A stretch of 64,000 nucleotides of DNA from Melaminivora suipulveris (GCF_003008575.1 NZ_CP027667.1:1988501-2052500); one strand, 5' to 3'. Shown: positions 9,417-17,689, numbered from the stretch's first letter. Numbers and translations are program-made. The notes: generated from the sequence alone by a model not told the origin.

Positions 9417-9442
9417 AAAAAAAGCGCCCCGGCCGTGGGCGC
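9417..9442 (-). terminator. Rho-independent terminator after the secreted low-complexity protein gene
   Basis: Read on the minus strand: stem GCGCCC / GGGCGC (9442-9437 and 9429-9424), a 7-nt loop, then seven T (9423-9417). It lies 31 nt beyond the stop of the minus-strand gene at 9473 and before the YflT-like gene, so it separates those two transcripts. Confidence 0.75.
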
Positions 9443-9472
9443 GAAGCGCTGTCCGCCGGGGGCGGGCGATGT

Positions 9473-9958
9473 TTAGTTGCGGTCGGCGCGGGCCGCGCGG
9501 TTGTTGCTGGTGCCGCTCATGGCGGTGCGCTGGTTGTTGTCGGTCATGGCGTTGCCGGTGCCGGTGGTGTTGCTCGTGCCCATGGCGTTGCCGCTGCCGC
9601 TGGCATTGCCCGCGGTGTTGCCGGTAGTGCCGGTGGTGCCGGTGGTGTTGGTGCCGCCGGCGGTGCCCATGGCGTTCTGGCTGTTGCTCACCTGGGGTGC
9701 GGGCGAGTTGCCCGAGGGCGAGGGCGTCACCTGGGCGGTGCGCATGGCGTCGTTGGCGCGGTCAGTGGCGCTGGGGCCGGTGCGCACCAGGGTGGCGGTG
9801 TCCGCGCGCGGCACGGCGTTCTGCGTGGCCTGCTGGGCCTCCTGCTGCGTGGCGCCGACGGTGGTCGGTGCCGTGCTGCTGGTCTGCGCCCAGGCGCCGG
9901 CGGCGGACAGGGCCAGGGCGGCGGTCAGGGAAAGGGTTTTGGCAGAGAGTTTCAACAT
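9473..9958 (-). CDS. Secreted low-complexity Thr/Asn/Gly-rich protein of unknown function
   Basis: 161 residues. A clear Sec signal peptide (MLKLSAKTLSLTAALALSAA, cleaved after AWA) is followed by a Gln/Ala/Thr-rich stretch and a tail (about residues 95-160) composed mainly of Gly, Thr, Asn and Ser with repeated TGTTGTTGN-like units. No cysteine after the signal, so not a lipoprotein. I do not recognise a family. Composition and layout resemble the secreted protein encoded at 13576-14025 in this window, so the two may be related or serve a similar periplasmic role. A strong terminator follows. Confidence 0.65.
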   Translation of the reverse strand: MLKLSAKTLSLTAALALSAAGAWAQTSSTAPTTVGATQQEAQQATQNAVPRADTATLVRTGPSATDRANDAMRTAQVTPSPSGNSPAPQVSNSQNAMGTAGGTNTTGTTGTTGNTAGNASGSGNAMGTSNTTGTGNAMTDNNQRTAMSGTSNNRAARADRN

Positions 9959-10187
9959 GGCGGATTCGTCCTTTGAAGGTAGGTGGTAGATGAACTTGCA
10001 CCGGCCTCGTCGTCATGAACCGTCGACCGGACACCTGTGGCAGCTCGGGAGCAGACTCCGCTTGCTGCCGCCAGTGGTGCCTCCAGTGTTCGCCCCTGCC
10101 CGGGGGCCACGCGTGCACGAAATTCCCCTGCCCCTGTAGGCAGTCTGCCCGGCGCTGCGCCGTCGCGCCGCGGGCTGTCAGCTGTCT

Positions 10188-10250
10188 GTTTTTAGGAAAA
10201 AACGCGCTCGGCCGGCGTGGATCAAGCGCTGCGTGCTATTTGTTTAATAG
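10188..10250 (-). repeat. Dispersed repeat, copy 3 (reverse orientation)
   Basis: TGTTTTTAGGAAAAAACGCG, then GGCCGGCGTGGATCAAGCGC and TGCTATTTGTTTAATAG. It has the family elements A/T-rich end, GCCGGCGTxxATCAAGCGC and GCTATT. It ends 7 nt from the stop of the zinc-ribbon gene. The rest of the 299-nt gap (9959-10187) shows nothing I can assign. Confidence 0.7.
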
Positions 10251-10257
10251 CAGACGA

Positions 10258-10989
10258 TCAGCGCCGGAACCACGACCAGACCAGGTCGATGCCCGCGCCC
10301 AGCAGGTCGAACTGGTCGCCGCCGCCTTCCAGCCGATCGCGCTGGCGCTGGCGCTTTTCGCGCTCGCGCGCCTGCTCGACGGTGATGAGCGCATCGGCCA
10401 GCGCCTCGGGCGAGATGCCGGCGCTGGCGCGCTGCGCGGCGTGGCCGAAGCGCGCCAGCGCCTGGTCCACCGCCTGCGGGTCGAGCAGCGACAGCGCCGA
10501 GCGGCACCAGGGGCAGGCGTGGTCGCGGCGGATGTCCACGGTGCCGCCGCAGGCGGTGCAGGCGATGGTGCCCACGCGCGCCGCCAGGGCCTCGATCTCC
10601 AGCGAGTTCAGGTGGCGCACGAAGCCCTTTTCCACCATGAAGGCGCCGAAGGTGGAAAAGCGCCCGTGCCGCGCCGCGCAGCGGTACGCCACGTAGCGCC
10701 CGCCCTGCGCCAGGTCGTAGCCATGCTCCAGGGCGCGCTCGCAGCGCGGGCAGGCCAGGCGCTGCGCCAGCGGGCTGCGCTGCTCGGCGCGCCGCTCGTG
10801 CAGCAGCTCGAACAGCTGCACCACGGCGGCCGGCGCCAGGCGGGTGTTTTCCTGCGGGTCGAACCACAGGCCCTGGCAGGCAAAGCACATGTCCAGTGTC
10901 AGCATGCCGCCGCCGCTGGCGGCGAAGCCCTGCGCGTGCATGGGCTGGCGGCACGAGGGGCAGGGCAGCGGCGCTGCGGCGGCGGGCAT
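10258..10989 (-). CDS. Multi-zinc-ribbon protein (zf-TFIIB type N-terminus)
   Basis: 243 residues, soluble. Cysteine pairs are regularly placed: CPSC and CFAC (residues 10-40, with the GLWFD end typical of zf-TFIIB domains), CPRC near residue 80, CTAC near 155 and CPWC near 170. This suggests three zinc sites. The C-terminal part has a charged helix (REREKRQRQRDR) and an aromatic end. Function is not known; such proteins are often annotated only as zinc-ribbon or zf-TFIIB domain proteins. The nearest upstream gene on the same strand is the substrate-binding protein (43 nt gap), so the two may share a transcript. Confidence 0.72.
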   Translation of the reverse strand: MPAAAAPLPCPSCRQPMHAQGFAASGGGMLTLDMCFACQGLWFDPQENTRLAPAAVVQLFELLHERRAEQRSPLAQRLACPRCERALEHGYDLAQGGRYVAYRCAARHGRFSTFGAFMVEKGFVRHLNSLEIEALAARVGTIACTACGGTVDIRRDHACPWCRSALSLLDPQAVDQALARFGHAAQRASAGISPEALADALITVEQAREREKRQRQRDRLEGGGDQFDLLGAGIDLVWSWFRR

Positions 10990-11032
10990 GGCGGGTGGCC
11001 GCGTGAAAGCCGGAGTGCGTTTGGCGGCGCTC

Positions 11033-12193
11033 TTAGCCGATGAAGCGGCCCGAGCCGCCCAGCACGCCCAGATCGATGAAGCGCGAGCCCACGTAGGGCG
11101 GCTGGCCGCCGTAGTCGACCACGAAGCCGCCCAGGTCGAGCTGGCGGATGCCGGCCAGCGCGCTGCGCAGCCGGGCCTGGTTGACGTCCTTGCCAGCGCG
11201 CTCCAGGCCCTCCAGCAGCACGCGGGCGTTCACGTAGGCCTCCAGGCTGCCCTGCGAGAACTCGCCGTGGCCGGCGGCGCGCATGGCCCCCTGGTAGTCG
11301 CGCACCAGCTGCAGCCGGCCGCGGTGCGGATCGGGCACGACCATGGTCAGCGCGATGCCGCTGGCCGACTCGCCCAGTTGCGGCAGGCTGGCGCCGGGCA
11401 GGGTCACGCTGACGCCGGCCATCAGCACGCCGGGCAGTTGCGTCTTGATGCCGCGCACCAGCTCGGCCGACACCGTGCCGGCGGTGGCCAGCAGCACCGC
11501 CGAGGGCTTGCCCGCGGCCAGCGTCTGCAGCACCTGCGGCAGGTTCTTGCCGTCGGTGGCCACGGCGGCCTGCACCGCCGCCGGCGTGCCCCGCTTTTGC
11601 AGCGCGCCAGTGGCCACTTCCAGCAGCTCGCGGCCGTAGCCGTTGTCCAGGTAGGCGATGCCCAGGCCCTTGAGACCCATGCCGGTCAGGCGCTCGATCA
11701 GGCGCAGCACCTCGTCGGTGTAGCTGGCGCGCACGTGGAAGACGTTGCGCAGCGGCTTGCGCAGCGAGGTCGCGCCGGTGATGGGCGCGACGTGCGGCAG
11801 GCCGGCTTCCTCCAGCATCGGGGCGATGGCGGTGTTGTTGGGCGTGCCCACGCACGACAGCAGCGCCAGCGCGCTGCCCTGCGAGACGATCTGGCGCACG
11901 TTGGCCACGGTGCGATCGGGCACGTAGGCGTCGTCGACGATCTGCAGCTGCACGCTGCGCCCATGAATGCCCCCGCGAGCGTTGACCTGCGCGATGGCCG
12001 CGCCGGCGCCCTGCTGCAGGTCCTGGCCGAAGCTCAGCAGCGGGCCGCTGAGCGGCGCCGAGCTGGCGATGGTGATGGCGCGGGCGGTGACGCCTGGTGC
12101 GTCCTGCGCGTGGGCGGCGGGCAGCGCGGCGGGGCCGGCCAGCGCGGCGGCGCCGCTGTGGCAGGCGAGGGAGACGAAACGGCGACGGTCCAT
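11033..12193 (-). CDS. ABC transporter substrate-binding protein, branched-chain amino acid type
   Basis: About 386 residues from the ATG at 12193, chosen because it gives MDRRRFVSLACHSGAAALAG, a twin-arginine-like signal peptide cut near AHAQ. The body is a periplasmic binding protein of the Leu/Ile/Val (Peripla_BP_6) type: IASSAPLSGP at the start of lobe one, INxRGGIHGR-like segment, PITGATSLRKPL in the hinge region and VRDYQGAM late. Its ligand is unknown and no permease or ATPase genes are next to it, so it is an orphan binding protein as often found in Burkholderiales. An in-frame ATG at 12241 would add 16 residues that do not look like a signal. Confidence 0.85.
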   Translation of the reverse strand: MDRRRFVSLACHSGAAALAGPAALPAAHAQDAPGVTARAITIASSAPLSGPLLSFGQDLQQGAGAAIAQVNARGGIHGRSVQLQIVDDAYVPDRTVANVRQIVSQGSALALLSCVGTPNNTAIAPMLEEAGLPHVAPITGATSLRKPLRNVFHVRASYTDEVLRLIERLTGMGLKGLGIAYLDNGYGRELLEVATGALQKRGTPAAVQAAVATDGKNLPQVLQTLAAGKPSAVLLATAGTVSAELVRGIKTQLPGVLMAGVSVTLPGASLPQLGESASGIALTMVVPDPHRGRLQLVRDYQGAMRAAGHGEFSQGSLEAYVNARVLLEGLERAGKDVNQARLRSALAGIRQLDLGGFVVDYGGQPPYVGSRFIDLGVLGGSGRFIG

Positions 12194-12333
12194 GGCGGCG
12201 GGTGGGATGCGGTAGCGAAGAAGGGCAGCGCAGCGGGTCAATAATGCTCGGCGGCGCGGGCGGCAGGCGGCGATTCTACGGAGGCTGCCCTGGCCCGCTT
12301 TGTTCTCGTGATCCTCCCAGCGACCTGTTTGCC

Positions 12334-12756
12334 ATGCCCATCTGGACCCACCCCCTGACCGTCGAAGCCATCAACGCCACCAATGCCGGCACGGCGGTGA
12401 CGCACCTGGGCATCGAGTTCACCGAAGTCGGCGACGACTGGCTGCGCGCGCGCGTGCCGGTGGACGGGCGCACGCGCCAGCCCTATGGCCTGCTGCACGG
12501 CGGCGTGAGCGTGGTGCTGGCGGAGACGCTGGGCTCGGTGGGCGCGGCCAGCTCCTGCCCCGAGGGGCATCGCGCCGTGGGGCTGGAGATCAACGCCAAC
12601 CACCTGCGCGGCGCCACCAGTGGCTGGGTCACCGGCACGGCGCGGCGGCTGCACGCCGGGCGCACCACGCAGGTCTGGCAGATCGAGATGGTCAACGACG
12701 CCGGCGAGCTGACCTGCGTGTCGCGCATCACGGTGGCCATCCTGGCGCCGCGCTGA
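12334..12756 (+). CDS. Hotdog-fold acyl-CoA thioesterase (PaaI/YdiI family)
   Basis: 140 residues, full length for the family. The active-site segment is GLLHGGVSVVLAETLGSVGA, with the HGG turn and the catalytic Glu placed as in E. coli YdiI and EntH (AB-type hotdog thioesterases). The end, GRTTQVWQIEMVNDAGELTC, is the conserved CoA-side strand. Expected role: hydrolysis of aromatic or medium-chain acyl-CoA thioesters in the cytoplasm; the substrate is open. The ATG at 12334 was chosen because upstream in-frame codons lack family similarity. It is divergent from the substrate-binding protein gene. Confidence 0.88.
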   Translation: MPIWTHPLTVEAINATNAGTAVTHLGIEFTEVGDDWLRARVPVDGRTRQPYGLLHGGVSVVLAETLGSVGAASSCPEGHRAVGLEINANHLRGATSGWVTGTARRLHAGRTTQVWQIEMVNDAGELTCVSRITVAILAPR

Positions 12757-12761
12757 GCGGG

Positions 12762-12824
12762 TTTTTACGCCAAAAAGGCCTTCAGTCGGCGTGAATGAAG
12801 CGCCTCTAGCTATGAAAAATATAG
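12762..12824 (-). repeat. Dispersed repeat, copy 4
   Basis: TTTTTACGCCAAAAAGGCCT, TCAGTCGGCGTGAATGAAGC and GCCTCTAGCTATGAAAAA. It fills most of the gap between the convergent thioesterase and adenosyltransferase genes. It keeps the family order: A/T-rich start, GGCCTTCAG, CGGCGTGAAT, AAGCGC, AGCTAT, A-run. Confidence 0.75.
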
Positions 12825-12846
12825 CTGAGCGCGTGCTGCGAAGGTT

Positions 12847-13422
12847 TCACTCGGCCGCGTCGCTCTGGTAGCGCGCCAGGCGCTCGCTCTTCCAGTACAC
12901 GTCGTCGCCACCGTCCACTCGGTTGAGCACGCGCGCCAGCACGAACAGCAGGTCCGACAGGCGGTTCAGGTATTGGCGCGGCGCGGCGCGCAGGGGCTCC
13001 TGCGCGCCCAGCGCCACCACCGCGCGCTCGGCGCGGCGCGCCACGGTACGGCACACGTGCGCCTGCGCGGCGGCGCGCGTGCCGGCCGGCAGGATGAACT
13101 CCTGCAGCCGCGGCAGCCGCGCGTTGTAGTGCGCCAGCTGCTGGTCGAGCTGTGCCAGCGCCTCGTCTTTCAGCAGCTCGAAGCCGGGGATGGACAGCTC
13201 TCCGCCCAGGTTGAACAGCTGGTGCTGCACGTCGATCAGCAGCTCGCGCATGTCCTGCGGCAGGCCCTCGCACAGCAGCAGGCCGATGTGCGAGTTGAGC
13301 TCGTCGACGTCGCCCATGGCCTGCGGGCGGCCGCTGGCCTTGGACACGCGCGTGTTGTCGCCCAGGCCGGTCGTGCCGTCGTCTCCGGTGCGGGTGGCGA
13401 TCTGTGTCAGGCGGTTACCCAT
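12847..13422 (-). CDS. Cob(I)alamin adenosyltransferase, PduO type
   Basis: About 191 residues from the ATG at 13422 (MGNRLTQIATRTGDDGTTGL). The start was chosen because the family begins just before the ATP-binding TRTGDDGTTGLG motif. The second signature, RQYLNRLSDLLFVLAR near residue 165, is also intact, as is the GDVDELNS segment. The enzyme transfers the 5-deoxyadenosyl group from ATP to reduced cobalamin and forms a cytoplasmic trimer. There is no cobalamin biosynthesis gene or visible B12 riboswitch next to it, so it probably serves salvage for a B12-dependent enzyme elsewhere. Confidence 0.92.
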   Translation of the reverse strand: MGNRLTQIATRTGDDGTTGLGDNTRVSKASGRPQAMGDVDELNSHIGLLLCEGLPQDMRELLIDVQHQLFNLGGELSIPGFELLKDEALAQLDQQLAHYNARLPRLQEFILPAGTRAAAQAHVCRTVARRAERAVVALGAQEPLRAAPRQYLNRLSDLLFVLARVLNRVDGGDDVYWKSERLARYQSDAAE

Positions 13423-13575
13423 GGCGCGTTTTCCTTCAATTGGGGCGGATCGGGGCATTGTGCGTTACATGTTGCCGGCCAATTGTGGCGGGGGGCAACA
13501 GCCGGCAAAAGTGCTGGCGGCGGGCGCGGCGAACGGGTGCAATGAAGCGGTTTCCACTCTTCAAGAAAGCCAACC

Positions 13576-14025
13576 ATGACGCAACCCACCCATACCCCTT
13601 CCGCCCTGCGCACCGTGGTGCTGTGCGCCGCCTTCGCCCTGACCGGCGGCCTGGCCCAGGCGCAAACCACCCAGCCCGCATCGAACCTGGGCGCCAACGG
13701 CCAGTCCACGGCGCCGCACACCACCAACAGCCAGTCGGCGGTAAGCGACCAGCGTGCCACCATGGGTCCGGCCGGCACTGCCAGCAACAGCACGCACACC
13801 GCCAAGGACAAGAAGAAGCAATCCAACGTGCCGCACGCCACCCCCGGCATGAAGGACACCACCGGCACGGCCGGCGCCGCCGGCACCCAGAACAGCACCG
13901 GCAGCAACGCGCACGCGGCGGCCAGCGGTGGCAAGAAGCCTTCCAACGTGCCGCACGCCACGCCTGGCTTGAAGGACACCACCGGCACGGCCGGCGCGGC
14001 GGGCACGACCCAGACCAACAAGTAA
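13576..14025 (+). CDS. Secreted protein with two tandem repeats, unknown function
   Basis: 149 residues. Signal peptide with core VVLCAAFALTGGLAQA. The C-terminal half holds two near-identical units of about 26 residues, each KKxSNVPHATPG(M/L)KDT followed by TGTAGAAGT, separated by a Ser/Asn/Gly linker. The copies are also closely similar in DNA, suggesting recent internal duplication. The rest is rich in Thr, Asn, Ser and Gln. I recognise no family. It resembles the protein encoded at 9473-9958 in design. A terminator hairpin follows 34 nt after the stop. Confidence 0.65.
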   Translation: MTQPTHTPSALRTVVLCAAFALTGGLAQAQTTQPASNLGANGQSTAPHTTNSQSAVSDQRATMGPAGTASNSTHTAKDKKKQSNVPHATPGMKDTTGTAGAAGTQNSTGSNAHAAASGGKKPSNVPHATPGLKDTTGTAGAAGTTQTNK

Positions 14026-14059
14026 AAGCGCCCCGCGCCGCGAGGCGCCGCGTCCTGCA

Positions 14060-14092
14060 AAACCCGCCGACCCCATCAAGGCCGGCGGGTTT
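14060..14092 (+). terminator. Terminator hairpin after the tandem-repeat secreted protein
   Basis: AAACCCGCCG (14060-14069) pairs with CGGCGGGTTT (14083-14092), 10 bp with a 13-nt loop. The downstream T-tract is short (GCTGTTTC). It separates the secreted protein gene from the following FAD oxidase gene. Confidence 0.65.
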
Positions 14093-14142
14093 GCTGTTTC
14101 TACAATGGCCCGCAACCTTGCAGCCCTTGCCCGGAGACCGCC

Positions 14143-15567
14143 ATGAACGCCCGCATCCCCACCGAACCCCTGCAGCAGCCCGAGGCCTCGCGCGCCGCGC
14201 CGCAGGCGCTGCTGGACGCCCTGGCCGAGCGTTTCGGCGCGCGCCTGAGCACGGCCCTGGCGGTGCGCGAGCAGCATGGCCGCGACGAGGGCTCCATCAG
14301 CGCGCCGCCGCCGCAGGCCGTGGTCTTTGCCGAGAGCGTGCAGGACGTGCAGGACGCCGTGCGCCTGGCCGCGCAGCACGGCACGCCCGTCATTCCCTAC
14401 GGGGCAGGATCGTCGCTGGAAGGCCATCTGCTGGCGGTGCAGGGCGGCATCAGCCTGGATGTTTCGCGCATGAACCAGGTGCTGTCCATCGACGCCGATG
14501 ACTTGACGGTCACCGTGCAGCCCGGCATCACGCGCAAGGCGCTCAACGAGGCCATCAAGCACACGGGGCTGTTCTTTCCCATCGATCCCGGCGCGGACGC
14601 CAGCATCGGCGGCATGGCCGCCACGCGCGCCTCCGGCACCAACGCCGTGCGCTACGGCACCATGCGCGAAAACGTGCTGGCGCTGCAGGTCGTCACCGCC
14701 GCCGGCGAAGCCATCCGCACCGGCACCCGCGCCAGAAAGAGCAGCGCCGGCTACGACCTGACGCGGCTGATGGTGGGCAGCGAGGGCACGCTGGGCGTGT
14801 TCACCGAGGTCACCTTGCGCATCTACCCGCTGCCCGAGGCGGTGAGCGCGGCCATCTGCTCGTTTCCCAGCATCGAAGCGGCGGTGCGCACGGTGATCCA
14901 GACCATCCAGCTGGGCGTGCCGATCGCCCGGGTGGAGCTGATCGACGTGAACAGCGTGCGCGTGGTCAACGCCCACAGCAAGCTGGGCCTGCGCGAGGAG
15001 CCCATGTTGCTCATGGAATTCCACGGCTCGCCCGCCGGCGTGCAGGAGCAGGCGGAGACCGTGCAGCAGATCGCCCAGGAGTGGGGCGGCAACGCCTTCG
15101 AGTGGGCCACCACGCCCGAGGAGCGCACGCGCTTGTGGACGGCGCGGCACAACGCCTACTTCGCCGCCGTGCAGAGCCGCCCCGGCTGCAAGGCCATCAG
15201 CACCGACACCTGCGTGCCGATCTCGCGCCTGGCCGACTGCCTGCTGGACTCGGTCGCCGAGGCCGATGCCAGCGCCATCCCCTACTTTCTCGTCGGCCAC
15301 GTGGGCGACGGCAACTTCCACTTCGGCTATCTGCTGGACCCGAACGTGCCGCAGGAGCGCGAGACCGCCGAGCGGCTGAACCACCAGCTCGTGTCGCGCG
15401 CCCTGGCCCTGGGCGGCACCTGCACCGGCGAGCACGGCGTGGGCATCCACAAGATGGGCTTTCTGGCGGACGAGGCGGGCGAAGGCGCGGTGGCCATGAT
15501 GCGCGCCATCAAGCAGGCGCTGGATCCGCAGAACATCCTGAACCCCGGCAAGATCTTCGCGCTGTAG
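14143..15567 (+). CDS. FAD-linked D-lactate dehydrogenase (cytochrome)-like oxidase
   Basis: 474 residues, full length. An FAD-binding type 4 domain comes first: VIPYGAGSSLEGH (pyrophosphate loop) and DPGADASIGGMAATRASGTN, then a C-terminal cap with GHVGDGNFHF, GEHGVG and the closing DPQNILNPGKI. These are the marks of the D-lactate dehydrogenase / glycolate oxidase GlcD group. The enzyme oxidises a 2-hydroxyacid and passes electrons to the respiratory chain or an electron-transfer flavoprotein. It is single here, without glcE/glcF partners, favouring D-lactate dehydrogenase. A lactate permease gene occurs elsewhere in the window but far away. Confidence 0.88.
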   Translation: MNARIPTEPLQQPEASRAAPQALLDALAERFGARLSTALAVREQHGRDEGSISAPPPQAVVFAESVQDVQDAVRLAAQHGTPVIPYGAGSSLEGHLLAVQGGISLDVSRMNQVLSIDADDLTVTVQPGITRKALNEAIKHTGLFFPIDPGADASIGGMAATRASGTNAVRYGTMRENVLALQVVTAAGEAIRTGTRARKSSAGYDLTRLMVGSEGTLGVFTEVTLRIYPLPEAVSAAICSFPSIEAAVRTVIQTIQLGVPIARVELIDVNSVRVVNAHSKLGLREEPMLLMEFHGSPAGVQEQAETVQQIAQEWGGNAFEWATTPEERTRLWTARHNAYFAAVQSRPGCKAISTDTCVPISRLADCLLDSVAEADASAIPYFLVGHVGDGNFHFGYLLDPNVPQERETAERLNHQLVSRALALGGTCTGEHGVGIHKMGFLADEAGEGAVAMMRAIKQALDPQNILNPGKIFAL

Positions 15568-15721
15568 CGCGCACCGGCCTTGCGCCACAGCGCTCGTCGG
15601 CCCTGGCCGACAGACTCCGGCGCTGCTGCGCTCCTACGATGGCCTTCATTTTTCAAGGCCTTCAGTAGCGTCCCTGCCCTCCAGTGATTCCCCGATCCCC
15701 AGCGCCGATGCCGCGCGCCTG

Positions 15722-16009
15722 GTGCTGCACGCGCCCACCGCCTCGGCCCTGGAGCGCGCGCGGCGCAACGCCGGCCATGCCGCCAAGGCCCTGGGCCGCG
15801 ATGCGGTGCGCATCGTCGTCAACGGCGACGCCGTGGCGGCCACGCTCGATGATCCCGACGCGCAAAGCGACGCGCTGACGCTGGTCTGCGGCAACACCCT
15901 GGAGCGCCTCGGCCGCGAAGCGCCAACGCCCCTGAACGTGCTGAGCGAGGGGGCGATGGTGGCCCTGGTCAACATGCAGCAGGAGGGCTGGCGCTATGTC
16001 CGTGCTTGA
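15722..16009 (+). CDS. DsrE-like small protein
   Basis: About 95 residues from a GTG at 15722. The pattern LHAPTASALERARRNAGHAA, then VRIVVNGDAVAATL and VLSEGAMVALVNMQQEGWRYVRA is that of small DsrE/DsrF-like proteins of the TusD fold. The start is uncertain: the same frame is open upstream to beyond 15660 without a normal start, and typical homologues begin about 10 residues before the GTG. No conserved Cys is visible, so sulfur relay is doubtful. Its last codons overlap the start of the next, interrupted gene (ATG at 15995), which suggests an operon that the insertion sequence broke. Confidence 0.55.
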   Translation: MLHAPTASALERARRNAGHAAKALGRDAVRIVVNGDAVAATLDDPDAQSDALTLVCGNTLERLGREAPTPLNVLSEGAMVALVNMQQEGWRYVRA

Positions 16010-16035
16010 AGACATCGTGCGCGCCGCCGCGCTCG
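15995..16035 (+). pseudogene. 5' remnant of a gene cut off by the left insertion sequence
   Basis: ATG at 15995 overlaps the end of the DsrE-like gene and opens a frame encoding MSVLEDIVRAAALV before the IS end at 16036. The frame then continues into IS sequence and stops near 16128. The overlap with the preceding gene and the plausible amphipathic start suggest a real gene start. No continuation is found beyond the right IS copy, so the rest of the gene was deleted or displaced. The identity cannot be told from 14 residues. Confidence 0.5.
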
Positions 16036-16065
16036 TGATCTTGCCCCCGTATTTCAGGACACGTG

Positions 16066-17004
16066 CTATTCGCAATGTAGCGTCTGCTCGATCTGAGCAA
16101 GACGCTGTTGGGCAGCGCGATGCTGCCTGAACTCTCTGGGTGATTTCATCTTCAACGCCGAGTGCGGGTGCACCTCATTGAAGTGTTCGAAGGCTGCGGC
16201 CATCTGCTCCATCACCGTTCTCGCATCGGCAAGGTCCATGCGGCTGACGTAGTCGCGCTTGAATGTGTTCACGAAGCTTTCGGCCATGCCATTGCTCTGC
16301 GGGCTGCACACCGGCGTGTTCACGGGCTTGAGGCCCAGCTGCCGGGCGATCTGCCGGGTCTTGGCAGCGATGTAGGCGCCGCCGTTGTCCGAGAGGAACT
16401 CCAAGATGTGGGTACGAGGGACACCCTCGACACCACCGAAGCGCTTCTCCACGGCCTCGATGAGCATCTCGCGCACCGGCTCGCCCGGCAGCCCTTTGCC
16501 TTCCCAAGCCCGGTAGGCCAGGATCTCGCGATCACAGCAATCTTTCGTGAAGGTCGCCGTCACGGTCTGTCCCGAGTCGCACTTGATCTCGAAGCCGTCC
16601 GAGCACCAACGCATGTTGCTGTGCGCGACCGCCACCTTGCCCTCATGAGGGCGACTGGATTGCCGACGTCTGGGCGCCTTGGGCAGCAGCAACGCATGGC
16701 CCGCCATCACGCGATAGACGCGCTTGGCATTGACTCTGGGCGCGCCGGTGATGGCTCGATGCCGATTGACCAACGCGCAGGCACGCCGATAGCCGTAAGT
16801 AGGTAGCTCCGTGATCTGGGCCTTGATCTCGTCGAGCAAGATCGCGTCGCTTGCAGGCTCCGTGCGTCGTGTCCGGGCGTCGACCCAGGACTCGGGGCGA
16901 GCCTTCAAGCAATGAATGTTCGAGCGCGCCAACCCAAGAGCTTGACAGACGGTCTTCACTGGCCGTCCCCGTCCAGCAAGGGCGAGCGCGCAATCCACTT
17001 TTTT
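16066..17004 (-). CDS. IS3-family transposase OrfB (DDE integrase), made by -1 frameshift from OrfA
   Basis: About 312 residues downstream of the slip site. HTH_21-like segment ([15 protein letters not shown]) is followed by the rve catalytic core: first Asp in [11 protein letters not shown], second in FLSDNGG, and Glu in [15 protein letters not shown]. The end has the usual SPREFRQHR. The frame has no start of its own: at 16999-17005 the minus strand reads CGAAAAAAAGTGG, a classic A-AAA-AAG slippery site at which ribosomes in orfA move back one base, giving the OrfAB transposase. All three acidic residues are present, so this copy may be active. Confidence 0.88.
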   Translation of the reverse strand, partial: KKVDCALALAGRGRPVKTVCQALGLARSNIHCLKARPESWVDARTRRTEPASDAILLDEIKAQITELPTYGYRRACALVNRHRAITGAPRVNAKRVYRVMAGHALLLPKAPRRRQSSRPHEGKVAVAHSNMRWCSDGFEIKCDSGQTVTATFTKDCCDREILAYRAWEGKGLPGEPVREMLIEAVEKRFGGVEGVPRTHILEFLSDNGGAYIAAKTRQIARQLGLKPVNTPVCSPQSNGMAESFVNTFKRDYVSRMDLADARTVMEQMAAAFEHFNEVHPHSALKMKSPREFRQHRAAQQRLAQIEQTLHCE

Positions 17005-17348
17005 TCGGCGGCGTACTCCACGGCCTCTTTGAGGATCTCGTTCTCCAGCGTCTTCTTGCCGAGCACGCGCTGGAGCTTGGCGATCTCGGCACGAGCGGCG
17101 GCGAGCGCGGAGGCGGGCACCACGGCCTCGCCTGCGGAGACTGCTGTCAGTGCCCCTTGGCGTTCCAGCTTGCGCCACTGGAACAGCAAGCTGGCAGCAA
17201 CGCCTTCTTGGCGCGCAACGAGCGACACGCTCATGCCTGGCTCGTAGGTTCGACGAACCAGCGCGGCTTTCTCTGCGAGGGACCAGCGCCTGCGGCGCTG
17301 GTCCCTCATGATCACTTCGACGGTATCCGTATTCCTAGTCGTACTCAC
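16956..17348 (-). CDS. IS3-family OrfA (helix-turn-helix DNA-binding subunit)
   Basis: About 130 residues from GTG at 17348, preceded by AGGAG at good spacing (AGGAGTCGGACTGTG). An HTH_Tnp_1 domain is seen: [20 protein letters not shown] followed by [22 protein letters not shown]-terminal leucine-zipper-like helix ([20 protein letters not shown]) follows for multimerisation. The A7 slippery stretch near its end allows the OrfAB fusion. An ATG further in (17309) is a second possible start. This copy is intact; the matching gene in the right IS copy lost 29 bp. Confidence 0.88.
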   Translation of the reverse strand: MSTTRNTDTVEVIMRDQRRRRWSLAEKAALVRRTYEPGMSVSLVARQEGVAASLLFQWRKLERQGALTAVSAGEAVVPASALAAARAEIAKLQRVLGKKTLENEILKEAVEYAAEKKWIARSPLLDGDGQ

Positions 17349-17412
17349 AGTCCGACTCCTATCTTTAAAGATAAGCGATAGACCGTGTCCTGTCATTCAA
17401 GGGGCCAGCTCA

Positions 17413-17689
17413 GATGGTGTTCAACCTCCAGGTGACTGTCGAGACGGAGAAAGAGGACCGCTACGGCCGCACCGTAGGGAAGGTGCTCGTTAGCGGTCGG
17501 GATACCAATCTCGCGATGGTCGTAGCGGGCTATGCCTGGCACTACAAGAAGTACCAAGCAGAGCAGTCACCGGACGACCGACTCCTTTACGACAGTGCCG
17601 AAAGAGAAGCCCGCGCAGCAAGACGTGGACTTTGGGAGGATCCAGATCCCATTCCACCTTCAGAGTGGAGAGCCGGAAATAAGAAGTAG
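17413..17689 (+). pseudogene. C-terminal fragment of a staphylococcal-nuclease-type (SNase) thermonuclease
   Basis: The frame runs out of the IS end and encodes about 88 residues: VTVETEKEDRYGRTVGKVLV, LAMVVAGYAWHYKKY, then SAEREARAARRGLWEDPDPI and PPSEWR. This matches the C-terminal half of SNase-like nucleases (DRYGR, GLWxxPxPxPPxxWR). The N-terminal half with the first catalytic Arg and calcium ligands is missing, removed where the left insertion sequence joined. An ATG at 17414 exists, but the product would lack most of the active site, so it is treated as a remnant. Confidence 0.75.

Larger units (their letters stand above)
16036..17412 (-). mobile_element. IS3-family insertion sequence, left copy (1377 bp)
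   Basis: Ends were set by comparing this copy with the second at 23171-24518: identity starts at TGATCTTGCCCCCG and stops at GGGGCCAGCTCA. The ends are imperfect inverted repeats: TGATCTTGCCCCCG..CAGGACACG on the left and, reverse-complemented, TGAGCTGGCCCCTT..CAGGACACG on the right. It carries orfA and orfB with a slippery A7 stretch. I see no target duplication at its flanks (GCTCG left, GATGG right). Together with the right copy it brackets a catabolic cargo as direct repeats. Confidence 0.92.

Noticed and set aside
13561..15588. A 675-codon minus-strand frame opposite the secreted protein and lactate dehydrogenase genes
   Set aside because: It spans two real plus-strand genes and the terminator between them; composition is typical of antisense frames in GC-rich DNA.
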